From the NCBI GenBank assembly GCA_021648425.1, contig JAKISV010000007.1:1-29855 (forward strand): a stretch of 29,855 bases of DNA. The letters are read 5' to 3'. Under the pieces are notes generated by a model. The model ran no database searches. It was not told where the DNA came from and was given only the letters and a program-made list of their open reading frames with translations. Position numbers and translations under genes: made by a program. Source of the DNA: Rhizobiaceae bacterium. Its GTDB lineage: Bacteria; Pseudomonadota; Alphaproteobacteria; Rhizobiales; Rhizobiaceae. Positions 1-6,547 of this stretch are shown here, piece by piece. The stretch's first letter is position 1, and every line of letters starts with the position of its first letter.

Positions 1-1
1 C

Positions 2-709
2 CAATCGTGCTGCGCCAACGACCAAAATGCCATGGCTCAATTCTGGATGCACAACGGGTTTTTGCAAATCAACGGCGAAAAAATGTCCAAATCCGAGGGT
101 AATTTTTATACCGTTGATGAATTGCTGCACTCCGAAAAATTCGGCGGCAGGAAGTGGCCCGGCGACGTGCTGCGCGTTGCCATGCTGATGAAAAGTTACC
201 GTGAACCAATCGACTTTTCTCTGGCCAAACTGGAGGAGGCGGAGCGGATTTTGCAACGCTGGAAAAAATCCATGGGCGCGCTCGGATTGGTTTTTGATGC
301 AGAACATCGTGCCGAAATTGAAACTTTTGAACCCTGTTCAAAGGTTATAGCCGCCTTGGCAAACGACATGAACATGGCCGGGGTGCTGGCCGAATTGCAT
401 CGCCATGCAAAGGGCGACAAACTGCACAATGCAAAGCGGCTTTTCGGGTCGTTAAAACTGCTTGGGGTGGTGACGTTTGAGAGTATGGCCGCCTGGCAAA
501 GCGCAACCCAAAAGTTGCAGGAAAACAGCGCTTTTGACGTCGCCAGAATTGAGGAAAAAATCGCCCTGCGTTTGGCTGCATTAAGCGAAAAAAACTGGAC
601 AGAAGCTGATCGTATTCGCGATCAATTGGCCTCTGAAGGAATTGAGCTAACTGATTCAAAAGATTCAACAACCGGCCAGCGGTTGACCACATGGGAGTCT
701 GGAAAATGA
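2..709 (+). CDS. cysS: Cysteinyl-tRNA synthetase, C-terminal half (5' end outside window)
   Basis: This charges tRNA-Cys with cysteine in the cytoplasm. Only the last 235 residues are present; the open frame runs unbroken from base 2, so the gene begins before the window. The motif WMHNGFLQINGEKMSKSEGN carries the class I KMSKS loop (bases 80-94), which closes over the adenylate. The remaining part is the helical DALR/anticodon-binding region, ending in a short tail with the family-typical EADRIRDQLASEGIEL segment. The stop TGA (707-709) overlaps the ATG of the next gene as ATGA, so it is probably the first visible member of a translationally coupled operon. The catalytic HIGH motif and the zinc site are not in view. 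Identification is secure. Confidence 0.96.
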   Translation, partial: QSCCANDQNAMAQFWMHNGFLQINGEKMSKSEGNFYTVDELLHSEKFGGRKWPGDVLRVAMLMKSYREPIDFSLAKLEEAERILQRWKKSMGALGLVFDAEHRAEIETFEPCSKVIAALANDMNMAGVLAELHRHAKGDKLHNAKRLFGSLKLLGVVTFESMAAWQSATQKLQENSAFDVARIEEKIALRLAALSEKNWTEADRIRDQLASEGIELTDSKDSTTGQRLTTWESGK

Positions 710-1122
710 GCGATGAACTTGAACTGATGATCGACCATGTAACCTTGAGCGTTATCGACATAAAAAAGGCCAAAAACTTCTATCAGGCCGCGCTGGCGCC
801 GCTTGGCATAAAACTGATTGCCGAGGAGCCTTTTGAGCAAACCTCAAGGGCCTCGGTTCTTGGATTTGGCAAGGGGAGAAAAGGCCTGCTCTGGATCGCA
901 GAAAACGGGCCGCAAACGCCGGCCAGCCATATTTGTTTTCGCTCCCGCAACCGGCTCAATGTGCGCCGGTTTTATCAGGCCGCGCTGTCGACGGGTGGCA
1001 CCGATAACGGCGCGCCGGGAATTCGAAAAGACTACCACCCCCAATATTATGCAGCTTTTGTTCTGGACCCTGAAGGGCACAATATAGAAGCGGTGTGTTT
1101 TGAGCCGGAGGATGCAAAATGA
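706..1122 (+). CDS. VOC-family (glyoxalase/bleomycin-resistance fold) protein
   Basis: A 138-residue single-domain protein of the vicinal oxygen chelate superfamily. The start of a beta-alpha-beta-beta-beta unit is seen in IDHVTLSVIDIKKAKNFYQ, with a likely metal-ligand His at about residue 11. The second half ends in DPEGHNIEAVC, the usual position of the ligand Glu. Members include glyoxalase I, dioxygenases and fosfomycin or bleomycin resistance proteins; nothing here picks one substrate, so no specific function is given. An in-frame ATG at 691 exists, but 706 is preferred because GGAG lies about nine bases upstream of it and it gives the 4-base ATGA overlap seen repeatedly in this operon. 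An ATG at 727 is also possible. The stop overlaps the start of the GFA gene. Confidence 0.85.
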   Translation: MSDELELMIDHVTLSVIDIKKAKNFYQAALAPLGIKLIAEEPFEQTSRASVLGFGKGRKGLLWIAENGPQTPASHICFRSRNRLNVRRFYQAALSTGGTDNGAPGIRKDYHPQYYAAFVLDPEGHNIEAVCFEPEDAK

Positions 1123-1589
1123 GCAATACCCTCACCGGCGGATGCCAATGCGGCGCGGTGCGTTTTTCAGTTTCAAAACTGGGCCGTTCTTCGGTTTGTC
1201 ATTGCCGCATGTGCCAGAAGGCGTTTGGTGGATTGTTCGCGCCATTGGTTTCAGCCCAGGATGGGAAGTGGACGCGCGGCGCACCCAAATGGTTTCAAAG
1301 TTCCAACCTCGCCCGGCGCGGATTTTGTGCCCATTGCGGCACGCCGCTGGCCTATGACACCAAATTTGGTCTGGAACTGGCCGTGGGCACATTTGATCAG
1401 CCCGACCGGGTCGCCCCGACCATTCAGGTGAACGTGACCGACAAACTCAATGGCTATGATGCGCTAAGCACGCTGCCGGTTAATTCCGAGCTGTCCAAAG
1501 AGTGGCTTGAGTTTCTCAAAACCATTAAATCCTTTCAGCACCCGGATCATGAAACACACGACTGGCCAACCAAGGCGACGATAAAATGA
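1119..1589 (+). CDS. GFA (CENP-V/glutathione-dependent formaldehyde-activating) family zinc protein
   Basis: A 156-residue protein of the GFA/CENP-V family, small zinc proteins of which the best known binds the formaldehyde-glutathione adduct; most members have no known substrate. The zinc cysteines are visible: C9 and C11 (GGCQCGAVR), C27, C29 and C32 (CHCRMCQK), and C70 and C73 (CAHCGTPL). This set matches the two zinc sites of the fold. The last 40 residues form a polar tail rich in His, Asp and Lys outside the core. It overlaps its neighbours by 4 bases at both ends, so it is probably co-translated with the VOC protein and cimA. VOC and GFA genes are both associated with thiol-adduct chemistry, but a shared role here is only inference. 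Confidence 0.88.
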   Translation: MSNTLTGGCQCGAVRFSVSKLGRSSVCHCRMCQKAFGGLFAPLVSAQDGKWTRGAPKWFQSSNLARRGFCAHCGTPLAYDTKFGLELAVGTFDQPDRVAPTIQVNVTDKLNGYDALSTLPVNSELSKEWLEFLKTIKSFQHPDHETHDWPTKATIK

Positions 1590-3181
1590 GCGACAAACAG
1601 CGCCTCTACCTGTTCGACACCACCCTTCGCGATGGCCAGCAGACGCCTGGCATTGATTTTTCTGTCCAGGACAAAATCACCATTGCCACCATGCTCGATG
1701 AGTTGGGTGTTGATTATGTCGAGGGTGGCTATCCCGGTGCTAATCCTACTGATACGGAATTTTTCAGCAAGAAACGCACGACAAACGCATCATTCGTTGG
1801 CTTTGGCATGACCAAACGCCCCGGTGTTTCCACTTCAAATGACCCCGGCCTAAACGCCCTTTTGCAGTCTGAGACCGATTGCATCTGTTTTGTCGCCAAG
1901 GCCTGGGATTACCATGTGCGCGTGGCGCTTGGTGTTTCCAATGAGGAAAACCTTGAGAGCATTCGCCAGTCCGTTGAAGCGGTGGTTGCCTCTGGGCGTG
2001 AGGCGATGGTTGATTGCGAGCACTTTTTTGACGGCTACAAGGCCAACCCCGCCTATGCGCTTAAATGCGCCAAAGCGGCCTATGATGCAGGGTGTCGCTG
2101 GGTGGTGTTGTGCGACACCAATGGCGGCACGCTTCCCAACGAAATCAGCGCCATTGTCAGCGAAGTGGCAAAACAAATTCCCGGCGAAAATCTCGGCATC
2201 CACGCCCATGACGATACCGGCCAGGCCGTGGCAAATTCTTTTGCAGCCGTTGAAGCGGGTGCGCGCCACATTCAAGGGACATTGAACGGCATTGGCGAGC
2301 GCTGCGGCAACGCCAATCTGGTGACCATCATCGCCAACCTGGCTTTGAAAGAGGAGTTATCGAAAAAATACCAGACCGGCGTCAGCAAAGAACAACTTGC
2401 CGGGTTAACGCGTCTGTCTCACAAATTCGACGAAATGCTCAACCGCGCCCCCGATGCCCAGGCAGCCTATGTCGGCTCATCGGCATTTGCCACCAAGGCC
2501 GGTATTCACGCTTCTGCTATTTTGAAAGAGCCGCAAACCTATGAGCATGTCGACCCGGCGCTCGTTGGCAACGCGCGCAGATTGATGGTTTCAGACCAGG
2601 GTGGAAAATCCAATTTTCTAACCGAACTTGAACGCTGCGGCATCAAGGTGGCCAAAGACGACCCGCGCCTCGATGGCCTGATCGCTACCGTCAAAGAACG
2701 CGAAGCACGCGGTTACGCTTATGAAGCGGCAGAAGCGTCGTTTGAATTGCTGGCACGGCGCAGGCTTGGCCATGTCGAAAAACTGTTCCACGTGGAAAGT
2801 TACCGCACCCAGGTCGAGCGGCGCTACAATGCCAAAGGTGATATAACAACTGTTTCAGAAGCAGTGGTCAAAGTCGAAATTGACGGTCAGTCGATTTTGT
2901 CCGTCGCCGAAGGCAGCGGCCCCGTCAACGCACTCGATAAAGCCATCCGCAAGGACCTGGGCAAGTATCAAAATGACATCGCAGACCTTGAACTGGTAGA
3001 TTACAAGGTACGCATTTTGAATGGCGGCACGGAAGCCGTCACCCGTGTGCTGATTGATTCAGTTGACGCATCCGGCCACCGCTGGACTACGCTGGGCGTC
3101 TCCGACAACATCATCGATGCCTCTTTTCAGGCGCTGATTGATGCGATTAACTTCAAGCTGATGAAAGCTGCAAAAACCTGA
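1586..3181 (+). CDS. cimA: (R)-citramalate synthase
   Basis: A 531-residue enzyme of the DRE-TIM metallolyase family. It condenses pyruvate with acetyl-CoA to citramalate, the first step of the threonine-independent route to 2-oxobutanoate and isoleucine. The N-terminal barrel has DTTLRDGQQ at residues 11-19, the metal-binding IHAHDDTGQA with H206 and H208, and GTLNGIGERCGNANL at about 230-245. The C-terminal third (about 395-531) resembles the LeuA-type allosteric domain that binds the amino-acid end product. The opening LYLFDTTLRDGQQTPG and the total length favour the long citramalate synthase subfamily over 2-isopropylmalate synthase, where LRDGEQ is usual. The start overlaps the GFA stop (ATGA) and the stop overlaps the rarD start (TGATG). 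Isopropylmalate synthase remains a less likely alternative. Confidence 0.88.
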   Translation: MSDKQRLYLFDTTLRDGQQTPGIDFSVQDKITIATMLDELGVDYVEGGYPGANPTDTEFFSKKRTTNASFVGFGMTKRPGVSTSNDPGLNALLQSETDCICFVAKAWDYHVRVALGVSNEENLESIRQSVEAVVASGREAMVDCEHFFDGYKANPAYALKCAKAAYDAGCRWVVLCDTNGGTLPNEISAIVSEVAKQIPGENLGIHAHDDTGQAVANSFAAVEAGARHIQGTLNGIGERCGNANLVTIIANLALKEELSKKYQTGVSKEQLAGLTRLSHKFDEMLNRAPDAQAAYVGSSAFATKAGIHASAILKEPQTYEHVDPALVGNARRLMVSDQGGKSNFLTELERCGIKVAKDDPRLDGLIATVKEREARGYAYEAAEASFELLARRRLGHVEKLFHVESYRTQVERRYNAKGDITTVSEAVVKVEIDGQSILSVAEGSGPVNALDKAIRKDLGKYQNDIADLELVDYKVRILNGGTEAVTRVLIDSVDASGHRWTTLGVSDNIIDASFQALIDAINFKLMKAAKT

Positions 3182-4104
3182 TGGCTGAAGTTTCAAAAGC
3201 CCTCCCAACTGTCTCGCAAGACCACTCGCGTGCCGGTTTCGCCTATGCGCTTTCAGCCTTCACCTTCTGGGGTTTTCTCCCGTTTTTCATGAAGGCTGTC
3301 GCCCATATTGATACGCTGGAAGTGCTGGCTCACCGGGTGATCTGGTCAATTCCCATTGCTCTGGCAGTTCTTTTGTTTACCGGCAGAACCAATGATCTGG
3401 TGCGGGTACTTACCTCACCGCGCAAGCTGGTGGTAATTTCCATTTCCGCCGCAGTAATCTCGCTTAACTGGGGAATATATGTCTGGTCAATTGCCGCCGA
3501 ACGCTCCATTGAGGCCGCACTTGGTTATTATATTAATCCGCTGATTACTGTTGCGCTTGGAACCATCTTTTTAGGTGAAAAAATGGATCGGCTGCAAATG
3601 ACGGCTATCGCGCTTGCTGCATTGGCTGTCGTAATATTAAGCGTCTCAGCCGGTGTCATTCCCTGGGTGGCTATTGTACTGGCCTGCTCATTCGCCACCT
3701 ATGGCTTCATCCGCAAAACCGTTGATATCGGCCCCACCCAGGGCTTTATGATGGAAGTGTTGATATTATCAACGGCGGCAATTCCCTTTGCTATTTGGTT
3801 GGGCATGACCGGCGAGGCCAAATTTGGCCTGACAACCTACGACACGCTGTTTTTGCTTGCCTGCGGACCGGTGACCGCCATCCCGCTTATATTATTTGCC
3901 TATGGTGCAAAACGACTGCGGCTTTCGACCATCGGGCTGATGCAATATATCGTGCCAACGATGATATTCCTGATTGGTGTGTTTATTTTCCGTGAGCCGT
4001 TTAACCAGTGGCAGTTGATTTCATTCATGCTGATCTGGCTGGCTATCGCTCTATATACCTGGTCAAGCCTGAAAAATTTCAGGACTGTGCCAGTAGCTCA
4101 CTGA
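3181..4104 (+). CDS. rarD: RarD-type permease (EamA/DMT superfamily)
   Basis: A 307-residue inner-membrane protein with about ten hydrophobic segments in two EamA-like repeats. Signature stretches are GFAYALSAFTFWGFLPFFMK near the N-terminus, NWGIYVWSIAAERSIEAALG, YINPLITVALGTIFLGEK and QYIVPTMIFLIGVFIFREP, which match RarD rather than generic EamA exporters. RarD takes its name from a chloramphenicol-sensitivity phenotype; its transported substrate is not settled. The ATG shares its first base with the cimA stop (TGATG), and there is no strong ribosome-binding site, so translation probably depends on re-initiation after cimA. Its last 26 bases overlap the 3' end of the convergent LOG gene. 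Confidence 0.88.
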   Translation: MAEVSKALPTVSQDHSRAGFAYALSAFTFWGFLPFFMKAVAHIDTLEVLAHRVIWSIPIALAVLLFTGRTNDLVRVLTSPRKLVVISISAAVISLNWGIYVWSIAAERSIEAALGYYINPLITVALGTIFLGEKMDRLQMTAIALAALAVVILSVSAGVIPWVAIVLACSFATYGFIRKTVDIGPTQGFMMEVLILSTAAIPFAIWLGMTGEAKFGLTTYDTLFLLACGPVTAIPLILFAYGAKRLRLSTIGLMQYIVPTMIFLIGVFIFREPFNQWQLISFMLIWLAIALYTWSSLKNFRTVPVAH

Positions 4105-4642
4105 TCATCGGCACAATGCGCTCCATATCATCAAGCACGATCGGTTTCATTTTATCCGCCGAATGTATGAAGCCGCTTGCGTCCATCTGCGTCAGCAGGT
4201 TTTCCAGCGGTTTCCAGAAATCATTCAGTGATGCCATGATTATGGGCTTGGTGTGGCGGCCCAGTTGCGCCCAGGTCATGACTTCCACCAGTTCTTCAAG
4301 CGTGCCAATGCCGCCGGGCAGGGCGACAAATGCATCGGCCTCGTTGAATAAAAGCCCCTTGCGTTCGTGCATGTTTTTAGTGATGCGCAGTTCGGTAAGG
4401 ACATTTAGCTCTTCACGCCGCCCTTCATGATTGACCAGAAATTCGGGAATCACCCCTAAAACCTCACCCCCGGCGTCCAGGCATCCGTGAGCCACTGCTC
4501 CCATAACGCCCCAGGTGCCGCCGCCATAGACGAGCCTGAAACCGGCTTTGGCGATGTTTTCTCCCAGGATTCTCCCCTGCTTCATGAATGCCGGGTCGTT
4601 GCCCGGGTGAGAACCGCAATAAACGCAGATTGACTTTGTCAT
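4079..4642 (-). CDS. LOG-family protein (nucleoside 5'-monophosphate phosphoribohydrolase type)
   Basis: A 187-residue cytosolic Rossmann-like protein. The family-defining PGGIGTLEEL motif is present, together with YGGGTWGVMGAVA and the N-terminal CVYCGSHPGNDP. Characterised members split cytokinin riboside monophosphates, or more generally AMP, into base and ribose 5-phosphate. Older annotation as lysine decarboxylase is not supported by this motif set. GGAG lies 9 bases before the ATG. The gene stands alone: it overlaps rarD tail to tail by 26 bases and is divergent from the LysM gene. Whether it makes cytokinin or serves nucleotide salvage cannot be read from sequence. Confidence 0.9.
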   Translation of the reverse strand: MTKSICVYCGSHPGNDPAFMKQGRILGENIAKAGFRLVYGGGTWGVMGAVAHGCLDAGGEVLGVIPEFLVNHEGRREELNVLTELRITKNMHERKGLLFNEADAFVALPGGIGTLEELVEVMTWAQLGRHTKPIIMASLNDFWKPLENLLTQMDASGFIHSADKMKPIVLDDMERIVPMISELLAQS

Positions 4643-4716
4643 GATATTTTCTCCATTCCCATGCGTGAACTTGGCTTGTGCTGCGAAATCGTCTAAAAAT
4701 CAACTAAGAACAAACA

Positions 4717-4732
4717 TCAAACACATGTTTGA
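4717..4732. promoter_or_regulatory. Palindrome in the divergent LOG/LysM intergenic region
   Basis: Seven-base arms TCAAACA and TGTTTGA are separated by CA. It lies in the 162-base gap between two divergent starts, about 75 bases from each, where an operator for either gene could sit. No regulator can be assigned and chance occurrence is possible in this AT-rich stretch. Confidence 0.3.
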
Positions 4733-4804
4733 ATTATTATTGTATCTTTCCAACTCACGCCAGCCTGGCGCCAATCGGAAAATGTAACCATACAGGGCGA
4801 TGAT

Positions 4805-6106
4805 ATGGCAGTTCAATTTATCCCGTTAGTGATGGCAATAGTCGGTGGGGCAGCAACCGTGGGTGTCGGGGCCTACGCCTATAAAAGTTATACTGATGCA
4901 CAAATAGAAGAACAGCCGGCAGCGCTGTCGCAACCAGTGCAAATACCTGAAACCAAACCGGAGCCGGAGGTAAAAATTGCCCAGCCGGAACTGCCGGAAT
5001 TTCAGGTTTTGCGGGTTGAAGAAGACGGTTCGACGTTGATTGCCGGGAGCGCTCCCGCTGATTCCGGGATCGAGATAATTCACAAGGATAGTGTTATTGC
5101 TACAGCCAAAGCTGGCGAAACCGGTGACTTTGCAATTGTATTTGACGAACCCCTGAAACCTGGCACTTATGAATTATTTATCCGCGCTACACCAAAAAAC
5201 GGTGAGCCACTGCTGTCTGCTCAGGCCGGAATAATCAACATTCCTGAACGCGGCGGCGATACAATTGTCATGCTCACTACTCCAGGTGAAGCAAGCAAGA
5301 TCATTCAAGTGCCAAAATCAGAACCAGTAGTAAAATCCGAGCCAGTAGTAAAAACCGAGCCTGCGCCAAAGCCTGTAGTAAAAGCAGAGCCAGAGCCAAA
5401 GCCGGTGAAAAAAGTCGAACCAGTGCCTGAACCCAAAACCCCTGTAATCGCCAGCGTTCCAAAACCTGAGCCAAATCCCGAACCCAAACCTGAAATCGTT
5501 GCTCCTGTTCTACTGGGCGCGGTTGAAGTGGAAGGCAATAAACTGTTTGTTGCCGGCAGTGGAGAGGCGGGCCGGGTTGTAAATATATACCTGAACGACA
5601 AATTTATTGGTGAAACAGTAGTAAATTCCCAGGGTTCATTCCTGCTCGAAGTAGTTACAAAGCTGGAAGTGGGGACTCACAAGATACGTGCTGATATGCT
5701 GGCCAAAACCAGTGCGGTAGTGGTCGCGCGTGCGCAGGTGCCCCTAATTCATGACGCGCCGCCTGCGTCAAATCCTGTACCCAAACCTGTACCCAATCCT
5801 GTAATTGTCGCCAAGGCGCCTGAACCCAAATCCAAACCTGCCAGAAATCTGGAAACAGTCGAAATAAAACAACCTCAGCCACCAGCCGCAGCCGCTCAAC
5901 GTGTCATTCGCACCGGTACTTCTGTCATCATTCGCAAGGGCGACAACCTGTGGCAGGTTTCACGCCGCATTTTAGGTCGTGGTATCCGCTATTCCACAAT
6001 CTATAATGCCAACCGAGATCAAATCAAAAACCCCAGCCTGATATTTCCCGGGCAGATTTTTAAAGTTCCAGAAAAAATTGCAGGGGTTCAAAATCAGGAA
6101 GGTTGA
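4805..6106 (+). CDS. Membrane-anchored LysM-domain envelope protein with Pro/Glu/Lys-rich linkers
   Basis: A 433-residue protein. Residues 4-24 form one hydrophobic segment with no clear cleavage site, suggesting an anchored periplasmic protein. About 68-146 and 237-313 are two beta-rich Ig-like modules of similar plan (ILVAGSAP-like and LFVAGSGEAG openings, each with a G-S/D-F and a P/V-G-T-Y/H turn). Between and after them are linkers rich in Pro, Glu and Lys. A single LysM domain ends the protein at about 374-425, with KGDNLWQVSRRILG and NPSLIFPGQIFKVP, a peptidoglycan-binding module. This architecture is known from Rhizobiales LysM proteins of unknown detailed function; a structural or wall-tethering role is inferred. 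No enzymatic domain is seen. Confidence 0.85.
   Translation: MAVQFIPLVMAIVGGAATVGVGAYAYKSYTDAQIEEQPAALSQPVQIPETKPEPEVKIAQPELPEFQVLRVEEDGSTLIAGSAPADSGIEIIHKDSVIATAKAGETGDFAIVFDEPLKPGTYELFIRATPKNGEPLLSAQAGIINIPERGGDTIVMLTTPGEASKIIQVPKSEPVVKSEPVVKTEPAPKPVVKAEPEPKPVKKVEPVPEPKTPVIASVPKPEPNPEPKPEIVAPVLLGAVEVEGNKLFVAGSGEAGRVVNIYLNDKFIGETVVNSQGSFLLEVVTKLEVGTHKIRADMLAKTSAVVVARAQVPLIHDAPPASNPVPKPVPNPVIVAKAPEPKSKPARNLETVEIKQPQPPAAAAQRVIRTGTSVIIRKGDNLWQVSRRILGRGIRYSTIYNANRDQIKNPSLIFPGQIFKVPEKIAGVQNQEG
5314..5505 (+). repeat. Degenerate short tandem repeats coding for a Pro/Glu/Lys linker
   Basis: Imperfect units of about 15 bases, such as gagccagtagtaaaa, repeat several times and encode variants of EPVVK and EPKP. 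They lie within the LysM protein's first linker (about residues 170-234). The copies drift in both sequence and length, as expected of an extended, length-variable periplasmic spacer. A second, shorter run of this kind lies at about 5770-5845. Confidence 0.7.
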
Positions 6107-6110
6107 CGCA

Positions 6111-6126
6111 TTTTACTTCGGTAAAA
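6111..6126. other. Short hairpin with cUUCGg tetraloop after the LysM gene
   Basis: TTTTAC and GTAAAA pair around a TTCG loop closed by C-G, a very stable tetraloop type. It begins four bases after the LysM stop codon and ends one base before the predicted -35 of arsR. It lacks a following T-tract, so it is a weak terminator at best; it may mark the mRNA 3' end or protect it. Confidence 0.35.
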
Positions 6127-6127
6127 G

Positions 6128-6161
6128 TTGACTTAATCGTTTATCGACGATAAACGATTAA
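6128..6161 (+). promoter_or_regulatory. Predicted promoter and 29-bp perfect palindromic operator of arsR-ABC exporter
   Basis: A -35-like TTGACT (6128-6133) is followed 17 bases later by TAAACG (6151-6156). The spacer and -10 are covered by a perfect palindrome at 6133-6161: the arm TTAATCGTTTATCG, a central A, then its exact reverse complement. An operator over the -10 and spacer is a standard layout for ArsR-type autorepression, so the regulator encoded three bases downstream is the obvious ligand. If this promoter is used, transcription would start at about 6163, next to the ATG at 6164. Confidence 0.7.
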
Positions 6162-6163
6162 CG

Positions 6164-6547
6164 ATGAGTCGAAACCAGAAATCCAGCAACAAATTAAATT
6201 TTAAGCCTGCATTGAAAGATGTTGACGAGGAAACAACGGTGTTGGCTGAACGCCTGAAAGCGCTCGCCCATCCCGTTCGATTGCAAATCATTCAAAATCT
6301 GGCCCTCAAGGAAAGCAGATGCTGCAATGATTTTTGTGCGTGTATTTCATTGGCCCAGTCCACTATCTCACAGCACCTGAAAATTCTCACCAGTGCTGGT
6401 TTCATCAATTGTGAAACTATTGGCAATTGCTCACTTTATTCGTTGAACCCCGACACTCTGTCACAAGTAACCAAGCATCTTGATCTTATTTGCCAACTGG
6501 CGGATAAATCTCTGCGGTTGCCACACAAGAAATTGAAAGCATTATAA
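6164..6547 (+). CDS. ArsR/SmtB-family repressor with a cysteine-rich recognition region
   Basis: A 127-residue winged-helix regulator. LAERLKALAHPVRLQIIQNL (27-46) is the usual opening of the fold, and SLAQSTISQHLKILTSAGFI (62-81) is the helix-turn-helix. Just before the recognition helix lie C53, C54, C58 and C60 (SRCCNDFCACI), with C83 and C89 in the wing; this is where thiol- and metal-sensing members bind their effector. Arsenic, another metal or a thiol stress signal are all possible. The ATG at 6164 has no separate ribosome-binding site because the palindrome ends two bases before it, so it may be leaderless. An in-frame GTG at 6239 with GAGGA upstream would give a 102-residue protein that still holds the whole domain. 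The stop abuts the ABC gene's ATG. Confidence 0.85.
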   Translation: MSRNQKSSNKLNFKPALKDVDEETTVLAERLKALAHPVRLQIIQNLALKESRCCNDFCACISLAQSTISQHLKILTSAGFINCETIGNCSLYSLNPDTLSQVTKHLDLICQLADKSLRLPHKKLKAL

